Assembly (NCBI RefSeq): GCF_047461615.1
Contig: NZ_JANSHI010000011.1
Span: forward strand, 35,478 to 99,477
Reading direction: 5' to 3'
Length of the DNA: 64,000 nt
Source of the DNA: Thermostichus sp047461615
Lineage (GTDB): Bacteria > Cyanobacteriota > Cyanobacteriia > Thermostichales > Thermostichaceae
Both the position numbers and the translations under genes were made by a program. Positions 44,152 to 53,220 of the stretch are shown piece by piece. Within the stretch, counting starts at the first letter, position 1, and each line of letters begins with the position of its first letter. Under the pieces are notes generated by a model, which saw only the letters and a program-made list of their open reading frames with translations, did no database searches and was not told the origin of the DNA.

Positions 44152-45000
44152 GTGACGGAAGCTCTGTTGCGTCGGTTGGATGTGGCTACAGAAGCGGCTC
44201 TGGAGGCGGCAGCACTGCTGCGGGAGTACGTGGACAAAGCTCTGGCTATTGAGGAGAAACGTCCAGGGGACTTGGTGACGGCAGCAGACCGCGCTTCCGA
44301 GGAGCTCATCTTGAAGATCCTGAGGCGCCACTTCCCCGAAGATGGGATCTTGACGGAGGAATCGGGCCAGCAGGGATCCCCAGAAGGCACCTACACCTGG
44401 GCGATCGATCCCTTAGATGGCACCACCAACTTTGCCCACGGCTACCCCTTTGCTGCCGTCTCTATTGGCCTGCTGGAGGGGCGGGAGCCGGTGCTAGGGG
44501 TGGTCTGCGACATCTTTCGGGGGGATCTCTTTCGCGCCGTACAAGGGATGGGAGCCACCCGCAACCGCAAACCCATCCGCGTCTCCTCTACTACCGAACT
44601 CTCCCGCAGTCTCCTGGTTACTGGCTTTGCCTACGACCGCCGGGAAACTCCGGACAACAACTACGCTGAGTTCTGCCACTTCACCCACCTCACCCAGGGA
44701 GTGCGGCGAGGGGGATCGGCTGCCCTTGACCTGGCCTACGTGGCCACTGGCCAGTTGGACGGCTATTGGGAGCGGGGTCTCTCCCCTTGGGACATTGCCG
44801 CTGGGATTGTCTTGGTGCGAGAGGCCGGCGGCAAGGTTACCGCCTACGACGGCAGCCCGGTAGATGTGTACAGTGGCCGCCTGCTGGCCAGCAACGGCTG
44901 GCTCCATGCTGCTCTCCAAGAAGAACTGGCCCAGGTCAGCCCCCTGCCGGTTTCCTTCCCCCTGCGGCGGAATCGCCGGCCTGGGGAGCGCAGCAGCTAA
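44152..45000 (+). CDS. suhB: inositol monophosphatase family protein
   Basis: This Mg2+-dependent phosphatase has the family motifs GDLVTAADRASEELI, EESGQQGS, WAIDPLDGTTNFAHGYPFA and the C-terminal WDIAAGIVLVREAGG. In cyanobacteria members act on inositol-1-phosphate, fructose-1,6-bisphosphate or histidinol-phosphate, so the gene symbol reflects the family, not a proven substrate. The start is GTG at 44152; no ATG fits. Length is 282 residues with a short basic tail. Confidence 0.88.
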   Translation: MTEALLRRLDVATEAALEAAALLREYVDKALAIEEKRPGDLVTAADRASEELILKILRRHFPEDGILTEESGQQGSPEGTYTWAIDPLDGTTNFAHGYPFAAVSIGLLEGREPVLGVVCDIFRGDLFRAVQGMGATRNRKPIRVSSTTELSRSLLVTGFAYDRRETPDNNYAEFCHFTHLTQGVRRGGSAALDLAYVATGQLDGYWERGLSPWDIAAGIVLVREAGGKVTAYDGSPVDVYSGRLLASNGWLHAALQEELAQVSPLPVSFPLRRNRRPGERSS

Positions 45001-45030
45001 AGTCAAAGTCTACGTAAAGGCCAGCAAGTC

Positions 45031-45942
45031 ATGGCGCTTTTGCAAAGCAAGGGAGGCAACTTAGTCGGGAAAAGACTCCGGCGTTGTTGTTGGGCGGCAG
45101 GGTTTGGCCTGGCGCTTCTCTTGGGGATCCCCGCCTATCCTCAGCCTGCCCAAAAGCCAGCCTCAGCCGCCCTCGTGGGTTCCGACTCCCGTTGGGCCCA
45201 AATTCGGGCGCGGGGCCGTCTGCGGGTTGGCCTGGATCCCAGCTTGGGCCCTGCCTACCTCTACACCGACCTGGGGCGAAAAACCTACGCCGGCTTTGAG
45301 TGGGAGATCCTCGAGGCCATTGCCCAGACGCTAGAGGTGCGGCTTGAACCTGTCTACATCCCCCGGAGCCAGCAGTTGACGGCCTTGCAGGCGGATGAGG
45401 TGGATCTCATTTGGGGAGCGCGGGAAGGCCTGGGCCTGGATTCGCAGCAGTTCCTCGCCACCCGGCCCTACTACCTCAGCCCCCAGCGCTTGGTGGTGCG
45501 GGATCCTGGGCAAGGGGAGCCCCCTATCCAGTCTCTGGCCCAGCTCTTTGGCCGCAAGGTGGGCATTGTAGTCAATAGTACGGGAGCAGCGCTGTTGGAA
45601 GCCTACAACGAGAGGCGGGGCAACCCCATCCGGCTCTTTGCCACCAGCAACCCCGAGCGCCTGTTTGCCCAGCTCCAGGCCGGCCAGTTGGATGCAGTGC
45701 TCGTCGATCAGCCCGTGGCTGTCCTGGGCCTGCGGCAGGCGGGATCCCGGCTGCGCCTAGTGGGGCCGCCTCTCTTCCCCATACCTTTGGTGGGAGTGGT
45801 ATCCTCGCAGCACCCTTCCTTGAAGGAAGCGGTGGATGCGGCGATCGCAACCCTGGCCGAAAATGGAACTCTGCAGCAAATCTTGGAGAGGTGGCAACTA
45901 TGGGAGCCAACGCTGATGTCCCCCGCATTGACCGGGGGCTAG
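45031..45942 (+). CDS. family 3 extracellular solute-binding protein
   Basis: An N-terminal signal peptide (CCWAAGFGLALLLGIPAYPQ) precedes a family 3 substrate-binding fold: GRLRVGLDPSLGPAY, FEWEILEAIAQTLEVRLEPV and LFGRKVGIVVNSTGAALLEA. Ligands of this group are amino acids or other polar solutes, but no permease or ATPase gene is next to it. The last 52 bases overlap the start of the J-domain gene. Starts with ATG at 45031. Confidence 0.85.
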   Translation: MALLQSKGGNLVGKRLRRCCWAAGFGLALLLGIPAYPQPAQKPASAALVGSDSRWAQIRARGRLRVGLDPSLGPAYLYTDLGRKTYAGFEWEILEAIAQTLEVRLEPVYIPRSQQLTALQADEVDLIWGAREGLGLDSQQFLATRPYYLSPQRLVVRDPGQGEPPIQSLAQLFGRKVGIVVNSTGAALLEAYNERRGNPIRLFATSNPERLFAQLQAGQLDAVLVDQPVAVLGLRQAGSRLRLVGPPLFPIPLVGVVSSQHPSLKEAVDAAIATLAENGTLQQILERWQLWEPTLMSPALTGG

Positions 45943-46892
45943 CCCGTTACGAGACCGACCACTTTGCCATCCTGGGCGTGCCCCTTACCGCCGACCCCAA
46001 GAGGATTCGGCGCGGCTACCTGCAGGCGGCCAAGGCCCTGCATCCGGATCGCTTTGTCGGGGATCCGGAAGGGGCAGAGCGGGCCAATGTCCTCTTTGCC
46101 AAGCTGGTCAACCCGGCCAACGAGGTGCTGACCAAAGAGCGGGAGCGGTCGGAATACGAGGCTCTGCTCAAGCTGCGCATCCAACGGCTACTGGAGTCGC
46201 CGCCTGCAGATCTCTGGCCTACGGGAGAGGCAGTCAAAGGTTTGGCCGAGTCTCCCAACTGGGAGGAAGAGTATGTCCAGCGGGTGGAAAAGCTGGCCAA
46301 AGAGCAATACAGCTCCCTGGCCACCCTGCTGGAGAAAACCGAGCAACTGAGCGAGCTCAACCTGGCCTATCTGTTGCTCAAGGCTGGCTACAAGGCAAGC
46401 CCAGCTCCTGCCGCCAAAACCACCCCCCTGGGCGGGATCCCGACCAGCCCCCCAGTTCCGCCGCCCCCTTCTCCTGCCGCCCCGCCTCCACCTCCCCAAC
46501 CCAGTCCTGCCGAGACCCGCTTCCTGCAGGCGCTGGACATGATCGAGCGCAAGCAGTACCGGGCTGCCATCCAGTACTTAAACTTTGCCATCAGCGCCCA
46601 GCCCAACGTGGCCCGCTACTATCTGCACCGGGGTATTGCCCACCTGAAGCAGGGCAACGCCGGTATGGCCAAGGCTGACTTTCTGCAGGCCAGTCGCTTA
46701 GAACCCAACAACGCCGAGTTGATGGCCGAAGTGCGCCGCTGGCTGCAGCAGGTCACCACCCAGCAGCCGGTTCCCGTTTCCTCGGCTAGCCGTCAGACCT
46801 CCCAGCCCCAAAAAGTGGTGCCGCCCTCCCGCAAGGGAGACAGCGGTGGCTTCTGGAGCCGCCTCTTCGGCATCTTCGGCAAGAAAAAGTAG
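45891..46892 (+). CDS. J-domain plus TPR protein
   Basis: Residues about 24-95 form a DnaJ domain with the essential HPD (ALHPDRFVGDP near 50). A central helical region and a proline-rich linker (PVPPPPSPAAPPPPPQ) follow. The C-terminal part (about 205-285) has tetratricopeptide-like helices: ALDMIERKQYRAAIQYLNFA and RGIAHLKQGNAGMAKADFLQ. It probably recruits DnaK to a specific client. The first ATG (45891) lies in the end of the solute-binding gene; ATG at 45900 is an alternative. The protein ends in a basic FGIFGKKK tail. Confidence 0.85.
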   Translation: MATMGANADVPRIDRGLARYETDHFAILGVPLTADPKRIRRGYLQAAKALHPDRFVGDPEGAERANVLFAKLVNPANEVLTKERERSEYEALLKLRIQRLLESPPADLWPTGEAVKGLAESPNWEEEYVQRVEKLAKEQYSSLATLLEKTEQLSELNLAYLLLKAGYKASPAPAAKTTPLGGIPTSPPVPPPPSPAAPPPPPQPSPAETRFLQALDMIERKQYRAAIQYLNFAISAQPNVARYYLHRGIAHLKQGNAGMAKADFLQASRLEPNNAELMAEVRRWLQQVTTQQPVPVSSASRQTSQPQKVVPPSRKGDSGGFWSRLFGIFGKKK

Positions 46893-46904
46893 GCTCAGCT
46901 CCCT

Positions 46905-48458
46905 TCAGGAAGCGCCCGCCAGCACCAGCAGCGTGACCAGGGATCCCGTGTTCCAGAGGCTGTGGAGCAGGATGGGGGCTAGCAGGTTGCGGCTGTGGCT
47001 GTACACCACCCCCAGCACTACCCCCAGCATGGTCAAGGGCAGCAAATCGGCAAGGTTGAGGTGAGCAACGGCAAAGGTGAAGGCGCTTAGAGCAATGGCA
47101 GCCCCCATCGGCAGGTAACGGCCCAGCGTCGGCAGCCAAAAACCCCGAAACAGCACCTCCTCAAAAACGGGGGCACAGACAGAGACCACAGCTAGAAATA
47201 GCAACCGCGCCCCCCAGCCGTGGCTCTCCAAAAGCAGCGGCAAAATGGGGTTGCCGCCCCCCGCCTGCGGCAGCAGCAGTTGCGACAGCGCCGCCGCCAG
47301 CACCACCAGCGGTAGGGCCGCCCCGTAGCCGCACAGGCCCCAAAGCAGCCAAGGACCCCCTAGGCGCACCTGCAGCACTTTTTGCCAGCCTGGGTAGGCA
47401 CGTAGGAGCCAGGACAATAGCCCTGCCCCCAGCAAAGCCCCAGAGTTGTAGGTGAGAAACAGGGTCGCTCCTTGGTGCCAAGGGCTAAGCTGCTGGGCTC
47501 CCAGGCCAAGGAGGGTGGTGTAGAGTCGAGGCACCAAGGCGTTGAGGAGAAGAAACCCCAGGAACCATCCCGTCAGCACTGCCTGCGCCCCGATCCCTGG
47601 CCAAGGCACCTCCCAGGGGGAGCCCACAAGAGAACGTTGGCGCCAGAAGCTCCAGCCCAGCCAGCCCACTAGGAGGATCAGCCCCAGCAGCGCCCCCAGC
47701 AAGGGGATCCCGCCCACCACCGCCAGCCGGAACAAAGCTGCCAGAGCTAATTTTTCCTGCTGCTGGTTAAGGGCATTGAGGCTGTCGCCGCGCTGTTGTA
47801 GCTGGTAGAGCTGCTGCAGGGCCACCGCCTCAAACCAGCCGTCCAGGTGGTTGTGGAGATGTACCTCGGCCTCTGGCAGGATGCGCCGCGGCGTTCCCCA
47901 TAGCCCCTGCAAGACCTGGGCCGCCTCCTTTTGCGGGGATTCCAACTCGAAGGGACGGCTGGGATCAACCACTTGCTGCCACTGCCGGTGGGCCGCCTCC
48001 AGATCCTCCTGGTAAGCGTAGAGCAAGCCCAGGCGCAGCCGTAGCCCGTCTAGCTCTGCCTGCAGCTCCTGGACAGACGTGAGGAGAGCGGGATCCCCTG
48101 TGGACCCTTCGCCCCTCGTCTCCAGCCCTGCCACCCGTTTCAGGCGCTGTAGGCGCTCGGCGTAGTTGTCGGCCACCTGCTGGTAGCGACTGCTAGCTAC
48201 CTTGAACACCTCCTGATCCAGCAGAGCTCGGGCCAGATCCTGATAGCGAGGATCGTCAAGGGTGCGGGCAGCCTGCAGGGCAAGATCAACTTGCAACAGG
48301 TCCAGCTTCGTTTGCAGCGGCGGCTGGAACCAACTGCTGGCCAACGAAAGCCCAACAATGACAAAAGCCAGCAAGCTGAGCAGGTTGAGGAGCCCCCGGC
48401 GAACAGAAAGCCAACCGAAAAAGGGATCGACAAAAGCCGTGGCTTCAGAGGGAGACAT
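46905..48458 (-). CDS. CPBP intramembrane metalloprotease (CAAX/Abi family)
   Basis: This 517-residue membrane protein has a short N-terminal helix, a large soluble helical segment (about 50-235), then at least six hydrophobic segments. The CPBP motifs are FEEVLFRGFWLPTL (EExxxR), FAVAHLNLADLL (FxxxH) and HSLWNTG, all within the last 120 residues, so the intramembrane metal site looks complete. Substrates are unknown; plant and bacterial relatives act on prenylated or membrane peptides. It is convergent with the J-domain gene. Confidence 0.88.
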   Translation of the reverse strand: MSPSEATAFVDPFFGWLSVRRGLLNLLSLLAFVIVGLSLASSWFQPPLQTKLDLLQVDLALQAARTLDDPRYQDLARALLDQEVFKVASSRYQQVADNYAERLQRLKRVAGLETRGEGSTGDPALLTSVQELQAELDGLRLRLGLLYAYQEDLEAAHRQWQQVVDPSRPFELESPQKEAAQVLQGLWGTPRRILPEAEVHLHNHLDGWFEAVALQQLYQLQQRGDSLNALNQQQEKLALAALFRLAVVGGIPLLGALLGLILLVGWLGWSFWRQRSLVGSPWEVPWPGIGAQAVLTGWFLGFLLLNALVPRLYTTLLGLGAQQLSPWHQGATLFLTYNSGALLGAGLLSWLLRAYPGWQKVLQVRLGGPWLLWGLCGYGAALPLVVLAAALSQLLLPQAGGGNPILPLLLESHGWGARLLFLAVVSVCAPVFEEVLFRGFWLPTLGRYLPMGAAIALSAFTFAVAHLNLADLLPLTMLGVVLGVVYSHSRNLLAPILLHSLWNTGSLVTLLVLAGAS

Positions 48459-48525
48459 GGCAGCAACGGCGGCAACTCCAGCGGCTTATATCCTAGCTTC
48501 TCTTGGCCTCAGCCGACTGAAGGAG

Positions 48526-49248
48526 TCAGCGTCGCTCTAGCCAATAACGGTAGATGGGCAGCCCCAACTGCAGACACTGCCACTCCCGCTCAGTAGGAAT
48601 GCCAAAGGGGTTGTCATCGAGGGGACCCTGGTAGGGATTCCAAAACTGCGGATGCTCTAGGAAACGAGCGACCATCTCCTCGGCAACTTCCTGCACGTCC
48701 GACTGCAAGAAAACAGGGCTGCCCGGTTGCAGCAGCAGCGCCAGATCCGCCACCAGTTGGGGCTGGACGATCCGCCGCTTGTGATGGCGCTTTTTAAACC
48801 AGGGATCCGGAAATTGAATGGTGACGCGGCTAAGCTCCCCAGGGGCAAACAGATGCCTTAGGGAGACGTTGATGTTGGCAAACAGGAAATAGACATTGTC
48901 CAGCCCCAGCTCGTCCCGCCAGGCATTGGCCCGCTCCACCAGCGGCTGCCGAATCTCCACGCCCAAAAAGTTCCAGTCGGGCTGTTCCTGGGCCAGGCGC
49001 AGCAGAAAGCGCCCACTCCCGCTGCCGATATCCAAGTGAAAGGGCTGTCCCAGCCGCCGATACACCCGTTCCCAGTGGGGTGGGGAAGCAGGCTGTTGGT
49101 ACTGAGCCTGCAGGGGGTTGACGTGTTGCCGCAGCCGTTGGCCAAGCCCCTTTTGCAGCGGGAGGTCAGCCCAGGGGGGAGAAGAAGAGCCCTCCTTGGG
49201 TTGGCTTCTAGGACTCCTAGGACTGGGCCGTTGCACTTCTGTTGCCAT
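48526..49248 (-). CDS. trmB: tRNA (guanine-N7-)-methyltransferase
   Basis: TrmB makes m7G46 in tRNA. SAM motif I is LDIGSGSGRFLLRLAQ with LGVEIRQPLVERA after it, and the signature VTIQFPDPWFKKRHHKRR carries the catalytic aspartate and basic patch. Length is 240 residues, with a proline/serine-rich N-terminus of about 25. The gene follows ldh at about 50 bases on the same strand. Confidence 0.94.
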   Translation of the reverse strand: MATEVQRPSPRSPRSQPKEGSSSPPWADLPLQKGLGQRLRQHVNPLQAQYQQPASPPHWERVYRRLGQPFHLDIGSGSGRFLLRLAQEQPDWNFLGVEIRQPLVERANAWRDELGLDNVYFLFANINVSLRHLFAPGELSRVTIQFPDPWFKKRHHKRRIVQPQLVADLALLLQPGSPVFLQSDVQEVAEEMVARFLEHPQFWNPYQGPLDDNPFGIPTEREWQCLQLGLPIYRYWLERR

Positions 49249-49301
49249 AAGCGCCAGCTTCGGCTCTTGCAGAGGGAACCCTCCGCCAGGGGAAATCTAA
49301 G

Positions 49302-50294
49302 CTACCACTGGATACTGTCAATGACCTGCCGCAAGATCTGGGCCGAGCGGTGCAATTGCTGCTGCTCGCTCTCGGTAAGGGCCATGACTAGCGTGCGCTC
49401 CACCCCTTGCCGTCCAACGACCCTGGGCAAGCTAAGGCAGACCTCCGGCAGGCCGTACTCCCCCTGGGTGAGGCTGCTCACGGTTAAAACCCGCCGCTGA
49501 TCCCGCACCAGCGCCTGGACAATCTGCGCCACCCCTAGGCCAATGGCATAGCTCGTGGCCCCTTTGCGGCGGATGATCTCGTAGGCGGCGTTGCGCACCT
49601 GCTCGAAAATATCCCCCAAGTGGGCGGGATCCCAGGCCGGTGAAAGCTGGCCAATTGGCGTGCCGGCGATATTGACCTTGCTCCAGACGGCCACCTCGCT
49701 ATCCCCATGCTCGCCGATGATGTAGGCGTGCAGGCTGCGCGGATCCACCCCCAGCCGCTGGGCCAAAAGGTAGCGAAAGCGAGCCGTATCCAAGACCGTT
49801 CCCGACCCCATCACCTGCCTTGGCGGCAGCCCCGACAACTTCAAAGAGACATAGGTCATGACATCAACGGGGTTGCTCACCACGAGGAAGATGGCTTCTG
49901 GACAATGCTCCATCAGGGCCGGGATCAGGCTTTTGAAGATCTCGACGTTGCGGTGGACCAAATCCAAGCGGCTTTCTCCAGGCCGCTGCTTGGCCCCTGC
50001 CGTTAAAATCACCACATCAGACCCGGCGCAGTCGGCCAGCTCCCCTGCCCAGATCCGCGTCGGCTCGACAAAGGGGATCCCGTGCACCAGGTCCATCACT
50101 TCCCCTTCCAGCTTGGCGCGGTCGATATCGTGAAGAACCAGCTCGTCTAGCGTGTTTTGGATAACCATCGCGTAGGCACAGGCCATGCCCACTTGCCCAG
50201 CGCCGATGATGGATCCCTTCAAAAGGCGACGAGAAGCCTGCTGCTTAGCCTGCTGCTGAAGGGGCGACGGAGGTTGGTGCCCAGAGGCCGTCAT
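49302..50294 (-). CDS. ldh: L-lactate dehydrogenase
   Basis: This fermentative enzyme reduces pyruvate to L-lactate with NADH. GAGQVGMACAYAMVIQNT is the NAD motif, LVLHDIDRAK the acidic NAD specificity residue, and AGAKQRPGESRLDLV has glutamine rather than arginine at the substrate-specificity position, favouring lactate over malate. The catalytic histidine is in IIGEHGDSEVAVWS. It begins 3 bases after the nrtD stop, so it belongs to the nitrate transporter operon. Length is 330 residues. Confidence 0.93.
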   Translation of the reverse strand: MTASGHQPPSPLQQQAKQQASRRLLKGSIIGAGQVGMACAYAMVIQNTLDELVLHDIDRAKLEGEVMDLVHGIPFVEPTRIWAGELADCAGSDVVILTAGAKQRPGESRLDLVHRNVEIFKSLIPALMEHCPEAIFLVVSNPVDVMTYVSLKLSGLPPRQVMGSGTVLDTARFRYLLAQRLGVDPRSLHAYIIGEHGDSEVAVWSKVNIAGTPIGQLSPAWDPAHLGDIFEQVRNAAYEIIRRKGATSYAIGLGVAQIVQALVRDQRRVLTVSSLTQGEYGLPEVCLSLPRVVGRQGVERTLVMALTESEQQQLHRSAQILRQVIDSIQW

Positions 50295-50297
50295 GGC

Positions 50298-51143
50298 TTA
50301 ATCCAAGACATGGGCAAAGCGACGGTAGAGAAAGTCGAGGGCAGAGTGGCGCAGCTCGTAAAACTCAGGCATTTCCAGGATACGGGAGCGGATGCGCGGT
50401 CGCTCGAAAGGAATGGTCAAGATCTCGCCAATACGAGCAGCAGGGCCGTTGGTCATCATCACCACCCGGTCTGATAGATAAAGAGCCTCGTCGATGTCAT
50501 GGGTAATCATCAAAACCGTGCAGCGGTGATCCCGCCAAATGGCTAGCAGCTCATCCTGGAGCTCTTCCTTGGTGATGGGATCCAAGGCCCCAAAGGGCTC
50601 GTCCAGTAGCAGCACTTCGGGGCGAACGGCCAGAGCGCGCGCAATGGCCACCCTTTGCTTCATGCCGCCAGAAAGCTGCTTGGGCCGCTTGTGGGCTGCT
50701 TCGGCCAGACCCACGAGTTCCAGGTGTTCCTGAACGATTTCCCTTTTCTCTCTGGGGGATTTATCGGGATAGACCTGATCCACCACCAGATAAACATTTT
50801 CAAAAGCTGTCAGCCAAGGCAAAAGGGAATAGTTCTGAAACACCATCATCCGATCCGGCCCTGGAGCAGTGATGGGCTGGCCCTTGAGGGTAATGGACCC
50901 GGACGTTGGAGCAGAAAACCCGGCCACCATGTTGATCAAGGTGGACTTACCACAGCCGGAGTGGCCAATAATGCAGACGAATTCCCCGGCAGCTACTTCC
51001 AGATTGATGTTTTCCAAGGCAACAAAGGGCCCTGCCGCAGTCCAGTAGGTCTTGCCCACATTCTGAAGACGCAGAAGAGGCAGCCCTGCGGCAGAAATTG
51101 TTGAAGACGAGGGCGAGGAAGATAGGCGAGAGCTGGTCATCAT
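50298..51143 (-). CDS. nrtD: nitrate ABC transporter ATP-binding subunit NrtD
   Basis: This ATPase of the nitrate/nitrite importer has Walker A GHSGCGKST, signature LSGGMKQR and Walker B VLLLDEP. The YSLLPWLTAFENV stretch is typical of the NrtCD/SsuB group. Length is 281 residues. It is the fifth gene in the nirA-nrtABC-nrtD order and stands 31 bases after nrtC. The frame opens at 51143 with several ATG choices near its start. Confidence 0.93.
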   Translation of the reverse strand: MMTSSRLSSSPSSSTISAAGLPLLRLQNVGKTYWTAAGPFVALENINLEVAAGEFVCIIGHSGCGKSTLINMVAGFSAPTSGSITLKGQPITAPGPDRMMVFQNYSLLPWLTAFENVYLVVDQVYPDKSPREKREIVQEHLELVGLAEAAHKRPKQLSGGMKQRVAIARALAVRPEVLLLDEPFGALDPITKEELQDELLAIWRDHRCTVLMITHDIDEALYLSDRVVMMTNGPAARIGEILTIPFERPRIRSRILEMPEFYELRHSALDFLYRRFAHVLD

Positions 51144-51174
51144 GGCGTTTTCGGGTTGAGTAAGGTAACAAAAG

Positions 51175-53166
51175 CTAAACTTCGCTAAGCCGGTAGTTCT
51201 GCAGCTTCGGCTCCTGCCCTATGGCCACCGACTCCAGGTAGGCAATGGGATCCTCGCCATCAAAGCGGGATCCATCGCCAAAGAGCAAAGCTCCACGGTC
51301 GTGGGCCCGATCCGGCAGCCCCAGGTCGCTGGCAGCTAGGGCATAGGTCTTGTCGTCTAGCACTTGCTCGAGGACAGAAACCCAATTGCGAGGAAAAGCG
51401 CAGAGGCCCCAGCGAGCCATCTGCGTCAGGATCCAAAGGTGCTCCAATCTTTCCGGACAGGTGTTGCGCCCGTTGGCAAACTGATGGAAACCGACAATCA
51501 CTTGCGATTCATCGGCAATTCCCCGCTGCAGGACACCCCTCCACCCCGGCTGCAGATCCTCCAGGGCCGCGCCCACATACTGAGGCTGGGCCAGCCACTC
51601 CAGGATCTGGGGACGGTGCTGCGGCTGATCGCAGTAGTGGCAAGCCTCCAGTAACGCCTTGACCAGAGCCACGTGGGTGCGGGGGTAGCTTTGGGCCCAG
51701 TCCTGGCGCACTGTTAGGACTTTCTCGATGTGGCTGGGCAAGATTTCGGGAGTGGTGGTGACGATGAACCCCAGCCCTTCCCTAACGGCGCGGGAGTTCC
51801 AGGGCTCGCCCACGCAGTAGCCATCGATGTTGCCGGCCTTGAGGTGGGCCACCATCTGCGGCGGCGGGATCACTGTCAACGTGACGTCGCGATCCGGATC
51901 CACCCCTCCGCTGGCCAGCCAGTGCCGCAACAAGAAGTTGTGCAGGGAAGCTGGGTGAACCACCCCCAGGGTAGGGACGGCCTCTGGGGTTTGCCTTAGG
52001 TAGTTGCCAAGATCCCAGGGGCTAAAAACCCCCTGCAACAGAAGTCGACGCCCAAAGGTAATGGCGCTGCCGCCGCGGGAGAGGGTTAACGAGGTTACCA
52101 AAGGCACCAGCACTCCCCCCACTCCCAGAGTGGACGCCAACGGGATCCCGGCCACCACCACAGCCGCATCCAGCCGACCGGAGCGGATCCCTTCCCAGAT
52201 GGTCTTCCAGCCCGGCTCCCGCACCAGGGTGACCTGTTCCAGACCGTGCTTTTGAAACAGGCCTTTTTCTTGGGCCACCACCAGAGGGGCGCAGTCGTTG
52301 AGGGGCACAAAGCCAATTGCCAAGTTGACTTTTTCCAGCCCCCCCTTGGCGATGGCCACGCGGGTGAGAGTTTTCTGGCGGGCCCGCTTTTGCTGGTTGA
52401 GAAAGTAGATCATCTCGCCCCGCAGGCTGTAGTACTCGGGGTGATTCACCACTTCCAGGCGGTGGCGGGGGCGGGGAAACGGGATTCGCAAGATCTGGCC
52501 GACGCGGGCCTCAGGGCCATTGGTGAGCATCACCACTCGATCCGAAAGCAGAAGCGCCTCGTCCACATCGTGGGTCACCATGACGCAGGTGAGCTGCTCG
52601 GCCTGGGCAATCTCCATCAGTTGCTCCTGCAGGCTGCCGCGGGTAAGGGCGTCCAGGGCCCCGAACGGCTCATCCAACAGCAGTACCCTGGGGCGAATGG
52701 CCAAAGCCCGGGCAATGGCCACCCGCTGTTTCATCCCCCCCGACAGATGGGCCGGACGCTTGTCGGCTGCCCCCTGCAGCCCCACACGCCGGATGTGCTC
52801 TTCCACAATCTGCTTCCGCTCCGCTTTGGGAAGGGATCCCAGCACCTCGTCTACGGCTAGAGCAATGTTTTCCCGCACCGTCAACCAGGGCAGCAGGGAA
52901 TAGTTCTGAAACACCACCATGCGATCCGGCCCGGGATCCGTCACCTGCCGGCCCTCCAAGAGAACACCGCCCCGGGATGGCTTCTCTAAGCCGGCAAGGA
53001 TATTGAGCAAGGTCGATTTGCCACAGCCGGAGTGGCCAATGAGCGAGACAAACTCCCCTTTTTGGATCTCTAGATGGACGTCTCTCAGGACAGGGTAGAC
53101 TTCTCCATTGTCTAGAAGAAAATCTTTGTCTACATGATCAACTTCGATGTAGGGCTGGGTCTTCAT
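51175..53166 (-). CDS. nrtC: nitrate ABC transporter ATP-binding/regulatory subunit NrtC
   Basis: NrtC fuses an ATPase domain (about 1-265: GHSGCGKST, LSGGMKQR, VLLLDEP) to a C-terminal NrtA-like ligand-binding domain (about 280-663: VNLAIGFVPLNDCAPLVVA, PPPQMVAHLKAGNIDGYCVG). In studied cyanobacteria the C-terminal domain mediates ammonium-promoted inhibition of transport. The 663-residue length is full. It is unique to nitrate-type importers, which rules out a sulfonate or taurine system. Confidence 0.95.
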   Translation of the reverse strand: MKTQPYIEVDHVDKDFLLDNGEVYPVLRDVHLEIQKGEFVSLIGHSGCGKSTLLNILAGLEKPSRGGVLLEGRQVTDPGPDRMVVFQNYSLLPWLTVRENIALAVDEVLGSLPKAERKQIVEEHIRRVGLQGAADKRPAHLSGGMKQRVAIARALAIRPRVLLLDEPFGALDALTRGSLQEQLMEIAQAEQLTCVMVTHDVDEALLLSDRVVMLTNGPEARVGQILRIPFPRPRHRLEVVNHPEYYSLRGEMIYFLNQQKRARQKTLTRVAIAKGGLEKVNLAIGFVPLNDCAPLVVAQEKGLFQKHGLEQVTLVREPGWKTIWEGIRSGRLDAAVVVAGIPLASTLGVGGVLVPLVTSLTLSRGGSAITFGRRLLLQGVFSPWDLGNYLRQTPEAVPTLGVVHPASLHNFLLRHWLASGGVDPDRDVTLTVIPPPQMVAHLKAGNIDGYCVGEPWNSRAVREGLGFIVTTTPEILPSHIEKVLTVRQDWAQSYPRTHVALVKALLEACHYCDQPQHRPQILEWLAQPQYVGAALEDLQPGWRGVLQRGIADESQVIVGFHQFANGRNTCPERLEHLWILTQMARWGLCAFPRNWVSVLEQVLDDKTYALAASDLGLPDRAHDRGALLFGDGSRFDGEDPIAYLESVAIGQEPKLQNYRLSEV

Positions 53167-53220
53167 AAGGCTACCTAAGGGATTCCTTGAAATAGATTGT
53201 TGGGAGCAGGAAAACTTAGC

